A DNA stretch of 64,000 nucleotides from SAR116 cluster bacterium AG-325-I21 (GCA_003282865.1 QBYK01000003.1:1-64000); one strand, 5' to 3'; positions 10,326 through 21,295 are shown, numbered from the stretch's first letter. Notes: generated by a model from the sequence alone, not told the origin. Made by a program: numbers and translations.

Positions 10326-11536
10326 CTCTGAGAACGATTATTTGCCGTGCCGCAGCTCTGATGCCGGCGGCTTTTGTTTGCCTCGTCGCTTTAAAAGCGC
10401 CTGTTGCAGCTGAAAGTGCTGTAAAGCAACGGGGCGAAGCGACCTTTGAAGCAAGCTGGTATCCACGATCAGCCGCTTTTGGTGGCCAGAAAAACAGCTT
10501 TTTTCATGTCGAGGTACAACCTGAATTATCAGTTTTTGACGATACCACTGAATGGGTCTTAAAGCCTCGGATCAGCGGTGGCACAGCGGGAGTTGGTGTA
10601 GTTGATTTTCGTGAGGCGCATGTCACTAGCCGTATTGGAGAGATGGATGTATTGGTTGGAAATACGATTCTCTTTTGGGGTAAGGTTGAGAGCTACAACC
10701 CAGTGGATGTCGTCAATAGCCTCGATTATGGTCGTGGCTTAATGCGAAGTGAAAAACTTGGTGCGCCAATGGCTCAAGTCTCTTTGCCGATAGGCTCAGG
10801 GCAGTTGGACTTGCTTGCCATCGATTTTGTTAAAAACATATACCCGGGCCAAGCGCTTCGCGAACGTGTTGGGACAAGGTTTGGGAAACAGATAATCTTT
10901 TCTGGGGGAGCCTCAAAAAATGACATTGGACAGGCGGCGCGATGGTCGGCTTACTACGGCGATGTAGACCTTGGTTTAAGTTGGTTCCGTGGCATTGGCA
11001 ATGCACCCCGTCTAACGGCACAATCCAATGGCACTTTACGGCCCGATTATAGCCGGATCAATCAAATGGCGCTGGATATCCAATATCTGTGGGGCGACAC
11101 TGCTTTTAAGGGGGAGCTTATTCACCGCAAAGGCCAATATGACAGGATTGGTACCTTTAAAAAATACCGTGCAGGGGTTTTGGGGCTGGAACATAGTTTT
11201 TACGATATTGCGAACAGTGGTAGTGATCTCGTTCTCCTCACAGAATATGCCTTTGACAGTCGAAATAGCTTATCGCATACGGGCTTTCAGAATGATTTGA
11301 CCATAGGTGCGCGCTGGCTGAAGAACGATATTGATGATACAGAGGCGTTGGCGCTCCTCAGCCAAGATCTGGATAACAAAGCGCAACTCTTAACTATTAG
11401 TATAGATAGACGGATTAATGACCGTGTTACCTTTCAAACCAGTTTGCGTCTTCCATCACGCTTTCATCGTGATCCTAACAGTTCAGTATTGGCAAAAGAA
11501 ACCGCTATTATTGCCGCGTTGACATATAGATATTAG
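10322..11536 (+). CDS. outer-membrane beta-barrel-like protein (alginate-export/DUF1302-like)
   Basis: Signal peptide, alternating amphipathic segments, C-terminal aromatic ending ALTYRY. Start overlaps the upstream stop (ATGA). Confidence 0.7.
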   Translation: MTLRTIICRAAALMPAAFVCLVALKAPVAAESAVKQRGEATFEASWYPRSAAFGGQKNSFFHVEVQPELSVFDDTTEWVLKPRISGGTAGVGVVDFREAHVTSRIGEMDVLVGNTILFWGKVESYNPVDVVNSLDYGRGLMRSEKLGAPMAQVSLPIGSGQLDLLAIDFVKNIYPGQALRERVGTRFGKQIIFSGGASKNDIGQAARWSAYYGDVDLGLSWFRGIGNAPRLTAQSNGTLRPDYSRINQMALDIQYLWGDTAFKGELIHRKGQYDRIGTFKKYRAGVLGLEHSFYDIANSGSDLVLLTEYAFDSRNSLSHTGFQNDLTIGARWLKNDIDDTEALALLSQDLDNKAQLLTISIDRRINDRVTFQTSLRLPSRFHRDPNSSVLAKETAIIAALTYRY

Positions 11537-11622
11537 GATTTACTGAATCAGTCTATGGTTGTTTATACTAATTAGAAATATAAGTTGGATAATTCAAAAT
11601 TCAGAGACTTAGGGGGCATGTA

Positions 11623-12450
11623 ATGGTACAATCAACAGCTAAAATTGACATGCCAGCTTTACAACGAGCGCGGGGTGAAATTGATCTTGCGGTGGTAGCA
11701 GGCAGGCTTGATCGGTTCTATCAATCGGGTTCATCAAAGATATTTATGCCAAAAACCTATGCAACGACTCTCGAGGCGGTGTTAGTTAATACCGCAGGTG
11801 GTCTTGCCGGAGGTGATGAATTTGATGTCAAACTGACAGCTGACGGTGACACGCATTTGACTGTTTCTACTCAAACAGCTGAACGTGTGTATAAGGCATT
11901 AGGCCCTGATAATGCGAAAATGCGGATTGAAATTACACTTACCGGATCAGCCAGCCTGCATTGGCTTCCGCAAGAAACAATTATGTTTGATGGCGCTGGA
12001 TTTTCGAGGCATTTGAATGTTAAAATGGATGAAGAGGCTAGCTTTCTTGCGAGCGAAATGATGGTTTTTGGGCGGACGGCAATGCGCGAATCGGTGAAGC
12101 AAGGGCGTGTCTTTGACCAATGGAGGATCCACCGCGGCAACAAATTAATTCATGCTGAAGCCCTGCGTCTTGAAGGAGATATTGCTGGCAAGTTAGATAA
12201 TTTGGCTAGTGGGGCTGGTTGCGTCAGTTTTGCAACAACATTATTTATCGGTCGGGACTATGAAGAAAAAGCCAATGCGGCGCGGGAATTTTTCAAATTT
12301 TATCATGATGTTAAAACGGCAATCTCGGCATGGGATGGTAAATTGGTAGTCCGGAGTGTTGGCGGTGATACGGCTCGGCTCAAAAAGGTGATGGTAAGAT
12401 TTATGTTGCATCTTCGTCGGATCGAGAACCCCCGTGTTTGGAATTGCTAG
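11623..12450 (+). CDS. ureD: urease accessory protein UreD
   Basis: LVNTAGGLAGGDEFDVKL, STQTAERVYK, LHWLPQETIMFDGAGFSR; first gene of the urease operon. Confidence 0.93.
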   Translation: MVQSTAKIDMPALQRARGEIDLAVVAGRLDRFYQSGSSKIFMPKTYATTLEAVLVNTAGGLAGGDEFDVKLTADGDTHLTVSTQTAERVYKALGPDNAKMRIEITLTGSASLHWLPQETIMFDGAGFSRHLNVKMDEEASFLASEMMVFGRTAMRESVKQGRVFDQWRIHRGNKLIHAEALRLEGDIAGKLDNLASGAGCVSFATTLFIGRDYEEKANAAREFFKFYHDVKTAISAWDGKLVVRSVGGDTARLKKVMVRFMLHLRRIENPRVWNC

Positions 12451-12505
12451 GCCCATGTTTGAGAAGCATGAAACCATTGGGTCAGAACACAAGGAGAGTT
12501 AGCTG

Positions 12506-12814
12506 ATGAAATTAACCCCACGTGAGAAAGACAAATTGCTGGTCAGTGTAGCCGCCATGGTTGCAAAAGGCCGATTGCAACGGGGCGTTAAGTTGAACTA
12601 CCCTGAAGCAATTGCCTTAATCACAGATTTTGTTGTCGAGGGGGCGCGTGATGGCCGCAGTGTCGCTGATTTGATGGAAGCAGGTGCGCACGTCATTAAG
12701 CTTGGTGACTGTATGCCCGGTGTCGCTGAAATGATTAATGATGTCCAGGTTGAGGCAACGTTTCCCGATGGCACCAAACTTGTAACTGTTCATCACCCGA
12801 TCCGCAAAGCGTAA
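12506..12814 (+). CDS. ureA: urease subunit gamma
   Basis: [46 protein letters not shown]. Confidence 0.97.
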   Translation: MKLTPREKDKLLVSVAAMVAKGRLQRGVKLNYPEAIALITDFVVEGARDGRSVADLMEAGAHVIKLGDCMPGVAEMINDVQVEATFPDGTKLVTVHHPIRKA

Positions 12815-12849
12815 CCTATTGCAGATAAAAAATGACGAAAGGAAATCTC

Positions 12850-13155
12850 ATGATCCCCGGAGAAATTATCGTTGCGGATGGCGATGTCATCCTGAATGAG
12901 GGGCGCTCATCCATTACTCTTAGCGTTGCGAATACTGGTGATCGGCCGGTGCAAATTGGAAGCCATTACCATTTTGCTGAAACCAACGCGGCACTTGATT
13001 TTGATCGAAAGAGTGCACGTGGAATGAGGCTGGATATTGCTGCTGGAACAGCGGTGCGATTTGAACCGGGCCAGTCGCGTGATGTTCAATTAATACCAAT
13101 GGTGGGTGGACGACGGGTTTTTGGCTTTAATGCCCAGATTATGGGAGATCTTTAG
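12850..13155 (+). CDS. ureB: urease subunit beta
   Basis: [48 protein letters not shown]. The start is probably the internal ATG of the listed ORF. Confidence 0.96.
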   Translation: MIPGEIIVADGDVILNEGRSSITLSVANTGDRPVQIGSHYHFAETNAALDFDRKSARGMRLDIAAGTAVRFEPGQSRDVQLIPMVGGRRVFGFNAQIMGDL

Positions 13156-14865
13156 ATGTCAGCAAAAATTTCGCGTAGCATTTATGCTGATATGTATGGA
13201 CCCACCACCGGTGATAAAGTGCGGCTCGCCGATACTGACTTGATCATCGAGGTTGAGCGCGACCTGACGCATTATGGTGAAGAAGTGAAGTTCGGTGGTG
13301 GTAAGGTTATTCGTGATGGTATGGGTCAATCGCAAGTGACGCGAGCTGGTGGTGCAGTTGACACCGTTATTACCAACGCGTTGATCGTTGATGTGTCTGG
13401 CATCTACAAGGCCGATCTTGGGCTAAAGGACGGGAAAATTTGTGCCATTGGCAAGGCCGGTAACCCCGATACCCAGCCGGAAGTAAATATAATCATTGGC
13501 CCGGGAACTGAAGCAATTGCGGCTGAGGGGCATATTCTGACCACTGGCGGTTTTGATAGTCACATACATTTCATTTGCCCACAACAGATTGATGATGCTC
13601 TCAATTCTGGGCTGACCACGATGCTTGGTGGCGGAACTGGTCCGGCGCATGGCACCCTGGCGACCACTTGTACACCGGGCAGCTGGCATATAGGCCGGAT
13701 GCTGCAGGCAGCTGATGGGTTTGCGATGAACCTTGCCTTTGCGGGCAAGGGGAATGCATCACTTCCTGAAGCACTGGAGGAACAAGTTATCGGTGGAGCT
13801 TGTGCCCTAAAGTTACATGAAGATTGGGGCACTACACCGGCAGCGATTGATACTTGTCTTTCTGTTGCCGATGCAATGGATGTGCAAGTGATGATCCATA
13901 CTGATACTCTTAACGAAAGTGGATTTGTTGAAAACACCGTAAAGGCAATGAAACAGCGTGTGATCCATGCTTTTCACACCGAAGGAGCTGGTGGTGGTCA
14001 TGCGCCTGACATTATTAAAATTTGCGGCGAACCTTTTGTTATACCATCATCGACAAACCCAACTCGTCCCTACACAGTCAACACATTGGAAGAACATCTA
14101 GATATGTTGATGGTTTGCCATCACCTCGACAAATCAATTCCGGAGGATGTTGCTTTTGCTGAAAGCCGTATTCGGCGAGAAACAATCGCGGCTGAAGATA
14201 TTTTGCACGATATGGGGGCATTTTCGATTATCGCATCCGACAGTCAAGCGATGGGTCGGGTTGGTGAGGTTATTATTCGAACATGGCAGACCGCACATAA
14301 GATGAGAGTCCAGCGCGGACGGCTGCCTGAAGAAAGTGGTGAGAATGACAATGAGCGCGTCAAACGCTACATTGCGAAATATACAATTAATCCGGCTATT
14401 GCACATGGTATCGCCAGCCATATCGGGTCCATTGATGTGGGTAAGCGGGCTGATCTGGTGTTGTGGAAACCGTCATTTTTTGGGGTGAAGCCTGAAATGG
14501 TGCTGCTTGGTGGCAGTATAGCAGTGGCCCAGATGGGCGATCCCAATGCCTCGATTCCAACCCCTCAACCTGTTTATACCCGTCCAATGTTCGCCAGCTT
14601 TGGTCGTTCGATTGAACATTCGTCTGTTACTTTTGTCAGTGATGCAGCTCAGACCGAAGGCATAAAAACACAATTGGGTCTGGCTAAATCCACATTACCA
14701 GTTAAACAAACACGCGATATTTCGAAGGCTGATATGGTTCATAATAGCCATTGCCCTGACATTGATGTTGATCCTGAAACCTATGAAGTGCGTGCTGATG
14801 GCGTCTTGTTGACTTGTGAGCCAGCGAGTGAACTGCCAATGGCGCAGCGGTACTTTCTTTTTTGA
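13156..14865 (+). CDS. ureC: urease subunit alpha
   Basis: [41 protein letters not shown] (carbamylated Lys context), [22 protein letters not shown]. Confidence 0.98.
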   Translation: MSAKISRSIYADMYGPTTGDKVRLADTDLIIEVERDLTHYGEEVKFGGGKVIRDGMGQSQVTRAGGAVDTVITNALIVDVSGIYKADLGLKDGKICAIGKAGNPDTQPEVNIIIGPGTEAIAAEGHILTTGGFDSHIHFICPQQIDDALNSGLTTMLGGGTGPAHGTLATTCTPGSWHIGRMLQAADGFAMNLAFAGKGNASLPEALEEQVIGGACALKLHEDWGTTPAAIDTCLSVADAMDVQVMIHTDTLNESGFVENTVKAMKQRVIHAFHTEGAGGGHAPDIIKICGEPFVIPSSTNPTRPYTVNTLEEHLDMLMVCHHLDKSIPEDVAFAESRIRRETIAAEDILHDMGAFSIIASDSQAMGRVGEVIIRTWQTAHKMRVQRGRLPEESGENDNERVKRYIAKYTINPAIAHGIASHIGSIDVGKRADLVLWKPSFFGVKPEMVLLGGSIAVAQMGDPNASIPTPQPVYTRPMFASFGRSIEHSSVTFVSDAAQTEGIKTQLGLAKSTLPVKQTRDISKADMVHNSHCPDIDVDPETYEVRADGVLLTCEPASELPMAQRYFLF

Positions 14866-15356
14866 AACGGGAGCAAAGAATGGTTCAGGTGAGCAATACT
14901 ATGTTGTTAAATGCAACTCACATACACCGCGATGTTACTCGGCGCGATGGTGATATGCTTGTCACGTTAGATTTTGAAGCTCGGTTTTTGCGTCGAAAAC
15001 GGCTTATGACAGACTGTGGAAATGGGTTTATGGTTGATCTTGCAGAGACGGTTTCGCTTGATGCGGGCGACGCGTTTGTATTGGAGGATGGACGCCAGAT
15101 TGTAATTCAAGCCAAGAGTGAAGCGGTTGTAGAAATCCGTCATGAAGCGATTGCGAAGATTGCTTGGCATATTGGTAATCGGCACACCCCATGTGAAATC
15201 AGGCCTAATCATTTAATTATTCGCTGTGACCATGTATTAGAAGATTTGTTAATTCGACTTGGGGCTAACTTGGTCAACGTTATGGCCCCTTTTAATCCTG
15301 AGGGCGGCGCCTATGGTATTGGCCGCACGCATGCCCAGGACCACAATCACTCTTAA
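14862..15356 (+). CDS. ureE: urease accessory protein UreE
   Basis: Position between ureC and ure[14 protein letters not shown] and a His-containing C-terminus. Confidence 0.9.
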   Translation: MKREQRMVQVSNTMLLNATHIHRDVTRRDGDMLVTLDFEARFLRRKRLMTDCGNGFMVDLAETVSLDAGDAFVLEDGRQIVIQAKSEAVVEIRHEAIAKIAWHIGNRHTPCEIRPNHLIIRCDHVLEDLLIRLGANLVNVMAPFNPEGGAYGIGRTHAQDHNHS

Positions 15357-15385
15357 GGGCATACAGTCAGTGATGGACAATCGTA

Positions 15386-16135
15386 ATGACAAAGCTGACT
15401 GACAATTCCAGAATGGCTTGCAATCTAGGTATCAATAGTCCCAATTCTGGTCATCAAATACAGTTATTGGCCGCAATGTTTTCTCCGTCTTTTCCTATTG
15501 GAGCGTTTTCTTATTCTCATGGAATGGAGATGGCGATCAACGCTGGCGTTATTTGTGATTGTGGATCATCGTGTGACTGGATCGAGACTTGTCTTATTGG
15601 TGGCAGCGGGCGCAACGATGCGATCCTAATGGCAAATAGCCATAAAGTGGTGTTTAAGGATTTAAAAAATGTCAAAGGTGAGAAAGTTGAACCCAATACG
15701 AAGATTAAAGAGATAAACGATCTTGCTTTTGCACTATCAGCAGGTGCTGAACGGGCGCTGGAAAGCCGTGAATTGGGTGCTAATTTTATCCGTATTGTCA
15801 AAGAAGTTTATCATGTGGATATGGAACTCTTACTTCCTGTTGCGTATCCAGTTTCTCTTGGCATAGCAACTCAACGCCTTGGTTGCGAATTACCTCTTAG
15901 CATTACATTTTTTTTGCAAAGTTTTGTAACTAATTTGATTTCGGTGGCGGTGCGGACTGTACCTCTTGGACAGTCCGATGGACAGATTATGCTGGCTCAT
16001 TTGATGCCTGTTATAACGGCTGTTGCTAAAGAGGCAACAACGGCACCACTGAATGATATTGGAGGCTACGCGTTATTGGCGGATCATGCAGCTATTCTCC
16101 ATGAAACATTAGAGCCGAGGATTTATCGAACATGA
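15386..16135 (+). CDS. ureF: urease accessory protein UreF
   Basis: [33 protein letters not shown]. Confidence 0.93.
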   Translation: MTKLTDNSRMACNLGINSPNSGHQIQLLAAMFSPSFPIGAFSYSHGMEMAINAGVICDCGSSCDWIETCLIGGSGRNDAILMANSHKVVFKDLKNVKGEKVEPNTKIKEINDLAFALSAGAERALESRELGANFIRIVKEVYHVDMELLLPVAYPVSLGIATQRLGCELPLSITFFLQSFVTNLISVAVRTVPLGQSDGQIMLAHLMPVITAVAKEATTAPLNDIGGYALLADHAAILHETLEPRIYRT

Positions 16136-16806
16136 CATTTTCAAATTTAACAAATAAAGAGCAAATATCTGGTGATTTCAGACGAAAAACTGCGCGTCGC
16201 AACGGACCTCTTCGAGTGGGTATTGGTGGGCCGGTTGGAGCAGGAAAAACTAGTCTGACCGAAGCTCTATGCCGAAATCTTGCTCCGCGTATTTCCATTG
16301 GGGTGATTACTAATGACATTTATACACGCGAAGATGCTGAATATCTAATGAGGGTTCAAGCGCTGCCCATTGAGCGTATTCGCGGTGTTGAAACGGGGGG
16401 ATGTCCGCATACGGCAATTCGGGAAGATGCATCAGTTAATTTAGCAGCGGTGGCTGATCTTCGCGCTAATTTTCCAGATTTAGATGTTATTCTAATTGAG
16501 TCTGGCGGTGATAATTTAGCAGCAACATTCAGCCCTGAGCTAGCCGACCTCACAGTCTATGTAATTGATGTTTGCATGGGTGGAGATATACCGCGCAAAA
16601 AAGGCCCGGCGCTTTCAAAATCAGACATGCTTTTAGTTAACAAGATAGAGTTGGCGCCGCACGTTGGTGTAGACATTGAATTGATGCGTAAAGACACCGC
16701 GGCCGTGCGTAATGGGAGGCCCTTTGTTTTTGGCTCAATGCGAAAAGATGACGGTGTTATAGAGCTGGCAGATTTTATTATCCATGAGGGCGGAATTAAG
16801 GGTTAG
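16132..16806 (+). CDS. ureG: urease accessory GTPase UreG
   Basis: [18 protein letters not shown]-loop, [39 protein letters not shown]. Confidence 0.97.
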   Translation: MTFSNLTNKEQISGDFRRKTARRNGPLRVGIGGPVGAGKTSLTEALCRNLAPRISIGVITNDIYTREDAEYLMRVQALPIERIRGVETGGCPHTAIREDASVNLAAVADLRANFPDLDVILIESGGDNLAATFSPELADLTVYVIDVCMGGDIPRKKGPALSKSDMLLVNKIELAPHVGVDIELMRKDTAAVRNGRPFVFGSMRKDDGVIELADFIIHEGGIKG

Positions 16807-16876
16807 AGGTATAAAGCCTTTAAAATAAAGTAATCAAAGCTTATTGATTTTTAATGAAAACTAAAGGTGTTTAGCA

Positions 16877-17701
16877 ATGTCGTTTCAAACTGCCTTTGAT
16901 TTTGTACCTTTAGATGGCCGTCGTTCGAATGAAAAGCCGCGGAAATCTGGTATTACAATGGTGTCAGACTATCAATTGGGATTAGCTGGCCTTGCTGATC
17001 TGATCGAGGTTTCTGGTCATTACATCGATTTTTTTAAGATTGCTACCGGGACATCAAGGCTGTTTAGTAAGTCGCATCTTTTAGCCAAAATAAAGATGTT
17101 AAGAGAGAATAATATTCGTCCGTTTTTAGGTGGGCAGTTTCAGGAGTATGTGCTTCATACAATGGGGATGGAGGCAATGCCGCAGCATTTGGCTGAGGCG
17201 CGCAAAGTTGGCTTTGATATTGTTGAAGTCTCGGACAATATGGTTCAACTTGGCCAAGGATGGCGGAAACAACTTTTTGATATGATCCGTCAGCATGGTA
17301 TGTACCCAGTTGGGGAGATCGGTGACAAACGTATTAGTTCATCAATTACAGCGGTTATTGATGAGGTGAACGAGGTTTTGGAAATGGGTGCTGATTTTGC
17401 CCTAATTGAAGCGGCTGAGCTGATGCATGGTGGCACCCCAAACGAACGTTTGATAAAAACACTACGCGCGCAGGTGGATATTAGCCGTTGCATTTTTGAA
17501 TTAGCAACGCCGCGCGTTGGCAGCACCACGGTGCAGATTTATTCTGGCAAAAAATTTTTAGTGAAAACATTTGGACCAGATGTAAATCTCGGTAATGTCA
17601 CCCCCGATGTCGTTATCGAAACCGAGACAACGCGCCTTGGTCTTGGGTCGGCTGGGCCACTGGATTTTCTCGAAGATAAGGCCAGCTCAGAGGCAAATTA
17701 G
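16877..17701 (+). CDS. phosphosulfolactate synthase (ComA) family protein
   Basis: KPRKSGITMVSDYQLGLAGLADLIEVSGHYIDFFKIATGTSRL and GFDIVEVSDNMVQL; TIM-barrel layout of the family. Confidence 0.82.
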   Translation: MSFQTAFDFVPLDGRRSNEKPRKSGITMVSDYQLGLAGLADLIEVSGHYIDFFKIATGTSRLFSKSHLLAKIKMLRENNIRPFLGGQFQEYVLHTMGMEAMPQHLAEARKVGFDIVEVSDNMVQLGQGWRKQLFDMIRQHGMYPVGEIGDKRISSSITAVIDEVNEVLEMGADFALIEAAELMHGGTPNERLIKTLRAQVDISRCIFELATPRVGSTTVQIYSGKKFLVKTFGPDVNLGNVTPDVVIETETTRLGLGSAGPLDFLEDKASSEAN

Positions 17702-17769
17702 GCCTGGCTATTTTTACTAACGCTGATGAACTATGCTCAGGAAAAAGCTTTAGAGACCAACAATTGTTT

Positions 17770-18255
17770 TTAATCGCGAAAATTTTCATATTGTAATGGC
17801 AAATTTAGATCCATGGCTTTGATCATGTTCATAGTGGCTTGTAAATCATCTCGCTTTTTTCCTGAAACACGTATGTCATCACCTTGAATTGACGCTTGAG
17901 TTTTCAGTTTGGCACCTTTAATCGCCTTTACAATTTTTTGTGCAATATCCCGCTGCACGCCCTGACGTACCAAGACTGTTTGCCGAATTGCGTTACCGCC
18001 AGCTTGTTCAGGCTTTTCAAATTCCAAGGCCTTGGTGTCCACACCCTTACGGGTTAGGTGGGTAACAAGTAATTCCTCTACCTGGCGCCGTTTCAGTTCA
18101 TCATCAGCCTTGATCAGGATGGCCTCATCAGTACGCGACACTTCACATGAACTTCCTTTGAAGTCATAGCGCACCTGCATTTCCCTCGTAACTCCCGCTA
18201 GCGCATTTTCAACCGACGTGTTGTCAACTTTACTGACAATATCAAAACTTGGCAT
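17770..18255 (-). CDS. yajQ: YajQ family nucleotide-binding protein
   Basis: MPSFDIVSKVD...NA; VRYDFKGSS; IRVSGKKRDDLQ. Start set at MPSFDIV. Confidence 0.93.
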   Translation of the reverse strand: MPSFDIVSKVDNTSVENALAGVTREMQVRYDFKGSSCEVSRTDEAILIKADDELKRRQVEELLVTHLTRKGVDTKALEFEKPEQAGGNAIRQTVLVRQGVQRDIAQKIVKAIKGAKLKTQASIQGDDIRVSGKKRDDLQATMNMIKAMDLNLPLQYENFRD

Positions 18256-18358
18256 GCTACTGCCCCCTTTCAATCAATGCTGACTATAAATCTAGCAAAA
18301 GGCTGCCTGCGGGGCAAACAATTGACTTGGCCTGGCATTTTGATACTTTGTTCGGTGG

Positions 18359-19363
18359 TTAGCAATAGCGTTCAGCACCGTCCCATTGTGCCAAGGAATA
18401 GCGATCGCCATGCGCCCAGCCGATCCTTAGCACAGTTTCAATACGTTTCATATCTTCTCCCGAAAGGGGTTTTTCTGCCCCGCTTAAATTCTCGCGGAAA
18501 TGGTTAACTGACCGCGTGCCTGGGATCGGGATGATATGAGGGCCTTTGTGCAACAACCAGGAGATCGCAAGTGCGGCTGCACTCATGCCAAATTCTTTGG
18601 CTAGTTCTCGAAACCCTACCGTTGCTGCAATGTTAGCTGATAAATTTGGCTCATTAAAGCGTGGATTGGGCTTCAGGAAGGGGGCCGCTTGAGCCGTTTC
18701 AAACGAATGCGGTCGGTCAGTTAGAAGCGATCGACCAACAGGTGAAAAAGCCACAAGGGATACACCTAAATCTGCAGTAGCCTGCACAAGCCCCATTTCG
18801 GGGCTACGAACAGAAAGTGAATATTCGGATTGAACGGCGGCTACCTCATGAATAGCAGCAGCCTTATACAGCGTTGTTGGAGATATCTCACAAAAGCCAA
18901 AAGCCCGAATTTTTCCTGCTTTTACGAGCGCTGCCAGCGTTTCGGTTACCTCTTCGATGTCAGTATCGGGATCACGGCGGTGTATATAGAATAAATCGAT
19001 ATGATCAAGACCAAGCCGCGCCAGTGATTTGTCTAATTCCGCTTTAATATGGGCGGGGCTGTTATCGAAGTAACGTCGACCAGTATCTTTATCACGTTTA
19101 ATTCCAGCCTTTGTTGCGATGTGGAACAACTTGTCTTTTTGCTTGCCCTGCTTTTTCAGAAAATTTCCAATAACTTGTTCAGCTAAGCCGCTTCCATACA
19201 CATTGGCCGTATCAATGTGACTAACTCCATAATCAAGGGCAGTTCTCAGTATGTCATGTGACTGATTTTCGGTTGTCTCACCATAAAAGTTGGTAAATGA
19301 CATAGCGCCAATGCCGATTGCTGAAATTTTTCGTCCTGTTTTACCAATCTGTCTTTTTTGCAT
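18359..19363 (-). CDS. aldo/keto reductase
   Basis: IGIGAMSFTNFYG, HIDTANVYGSGLAEQVIG, LDHIDLFYIHRRDP, IPIPGTRSVNHFREN. Confidence 0.93.
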   Translation of the reverse strand: MQKRQIGKTGRKISAIGIGAMSFTNFYGETTENQSHDILRTALDYGVSHIDTANVYGSGLAEQVIGNFLKKQGKQKDKLFHIATKAGIKRDKDTGRRYFDNSPAHIKAELDKSLARLGLDHIDLFYIHRRDPDTDIEEVTETLAALVKAGKIRAFGFCEISPTTLYKAAAIHEVAAVQSEYSLSVRSPEMGLVQATADLGVSLVAFSPVGRSLLTDRPHSFETAQAAPFLKPNPRFNEPNLSANIAATVGFRELAKEFGMSAAALAISWLLHKGPHIIPIPGTRSVNHFRENLSGAEKPLSGEDMKRIETVLRIGWAHGDRYSLAQWDGAERYC

Positions 19364-19684
19364 AACGCGCTTCCTTACATATCCGTTGGAATATAGGTTT
19401 TATTGTAAGCGGCTTAATTTGAGTGATTAACGTGTAGATAAAAAAGCTAACCCAAAAGATACATGGCATTTTCGATTAATGCCTAGCAAATATTTCACGG
19501 GCTTTCCGCCTCTTCAAGTGATAAATGAAACTAATTGAGATTGTGTGGCTACTGACAATGTAGCAGTGGTGTGGTAAATTTCTCTTGTTCAACATCATCA
19601 AACATAGCTCTTTTAAGTTTTGATTACTTTTATGAACACATTGTTTTACTCAGTCGTATAACGGTCAAATGAAATGAGGTTGTT

Positions 19685-20353
19685 ATGGGATCCATGATAC
19701 GTCTTACCGCATCAGACAGACATGAATTTTCAGCTTATCTTTGTGCCCCTGAAGGACCATCTAAAGGCGGTATTGTAGTTATTCAAGAAATTTTTGGTGT
19801 CAACTCGCACATCAAAGAGGTGACTGACCGAATTGCAACTGCGGGTTATCTTGCCATTGCACCTGCTTTATTCGATCGCATTAAGCCGGACATCACTCTT
19901 CAGTATGATGATGAAGGTGTTTCAAAAGGGCGGCGATTTAAAGATGAGACAGATCCAAACAGTGAATTGGATGTTAAAGCGGCACTTGACCATGTGAGAT
20001 CGGCAGGCAATGTTGCCGCCCTTGGGTTTTGTTGGGGAGGGTCACTTGCATGGCGTGTGGCAACTGATGAAACAAGCCGCCTTGCTGCTGCAATTAGTTA
20101 TTACGGTGGCGAGCTTCCATCTCTTGCATCACGGATGGCGGCCTGTCCTTTCATGGCTCATTTTGGCATTCATGATGGATCAATCCCAGAAGAGGGGGCC
20201 CGCGCATTCGCCTCAGCTCAGCCAATGGTTGAAACTTATTTTTATGATGCCGGACACGGTTTTAACTGCGATCATCGCAGCCAATATGACGCTAGTGCTG
20301 CGCAAACCGCGTGGCGTCGTTCGATGACATTTCTCGCCAAACACATGAATTAG
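19685..20353 (+). CDS. dienelactone hydrolase family protein
   Basis: GGIVVIQEIFGVNSHIKEV; ALGFCWGGSLAW nucleophile motif; DAGHGFNCD. Confidence 0.92.
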   Translation: MGSMIRLTASDRHEFSAYLCAPEGPSKGGIVVIQEIFGVNSHIKEVTDRIATAGYLAIAPALFDRIKPDITLQYDDEGVSKGRRFKDETDPNSELDVKAALDHVRSAGNVAALGFCWGGSLAWRVATDETSRLAAAISYYGGELPSLASRMAACPFMAHFGIHDGSIPEEGARAFASAQPMVETYFYDAGHGFNCDHRSQYDASAAQTAWRRSMTFLAKHMN

Positions 20354-20457
20354 TTTTTGTTTTAACTATTTTTGATCTTGGTATTTTGAGCTTTTTTTGG
20401 ATGGGGTGAGCATGCTAGCCGCCAAAAAGATTGTTAAAACATTAAAGGTATTCTCTG

Positions 20458-20925
20458 ATGGCTGAAAAAGAAGCTCGGGCTCGGCCTCAAAGCCGCGCCA
20501 CTTATCGCCGCTTTGCATCATTTGCAACCCGTTGGCGTGATAATGATCAATATGGCCATATGAACAACGCAGTTTATTATGAGTTGTTTGACTCAGCCGT
20601 GAATAAATTTCTCATTGAAACTAGCATTCTCGATATGGCAGGTGCCAATACTGTCTTTTTGGTTGCATCATCAGGCTGTAATTATTTTGACGAGGTTGCC
20701 TACCCGAGTGAGGTAGAGATTGGCCTTTCGGTGAGTCGTTTAGGTTCCAGTGCAGTTACCTACCAACTTGGGTTGTTTATTGCTGGCGCCGAACGAACCG
20801 CTGCAACAGGCACATTTATCCATGTGAATGTTGATACTAAAACGAAACGACCATGCGCCATTGATGACTCAATCCGCGCCAAATTTGCTGATTTGGTTGT
20901 TGGCTCTGCAATTGACACGCATTGA
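20458..20925 (+). CDS. acyl-CoA thioesterase (4HBT hotdog fold)
   Basis: TRWRDNDQYGHMNNAVYYELFDSAVN. Confidence 0.9.
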   Translation: MAEKEARARPQSRATYRRFASFATRWRDNDQYGHMNNAVYYELFDSAVNKFLIETSILDMAGANTVFLVASSGCNYFDEVAYPSEVEIGLSVSRLGSSAVTYQLGLFIAGAERTAATGTFIHVNVDTKTKRPCAIDDSIRAKFADLVVGSAIDTH

Positions 20926-20944
20926 TTTCAGGGCTTTTGCTCAA

Positions 20945-21238
20945 CTATTCGACGCCTTCAATAATTCGGACATCACGAACAGCCGCATTACCGAGTGCGT
21001 CTAATGCTTTTTTGTAGCCCTGGCTATCATGTGCTTTAATCGCGGCGTGGATACTCGCAAAGGCACAAATCACTGTCCTATCTGTCCCGCCAGCTTCAAA
21101 AGCTATATTTGCGACCCCGCGGGCAAGATATTGGCCTCCACAGGCCTGAATAGCTGGTCCCGCCAGCGCGGCATAAGCCGCAAGTTTTTCTGTATCAGAG
21201 ATGGTGTGATAAATGGTGATCCAGTAAGCTTTTAGCAT
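20945..21238 (-). CDS. DUF1330 domain protein
   Basis: AYWITIYHTISDTEKLAAYAALAGPAIQACGGQYLARG. Confidence 0.88.
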   Translation of the reverse strand: MLKAYWITIYHTISDTEKLAAYAALAGPAIQACGGQYLARGVANIAFEAGGTDRTVICAFASIHAAIKAHDSQGYKKALDALGNAAVRDVRIIEGVE

Positions 21239-21295
21239 CTGTTAGTCCTGAGCAAGTGATGTTTCTCATCTTAAGTGAAATACGATATAAGCCTT

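Noticed and set aside
11871-12143. Overlapping small ORFs within the urease genes on the minus strand
   Set aside because: Antisense shadows of well-supported ure genes.
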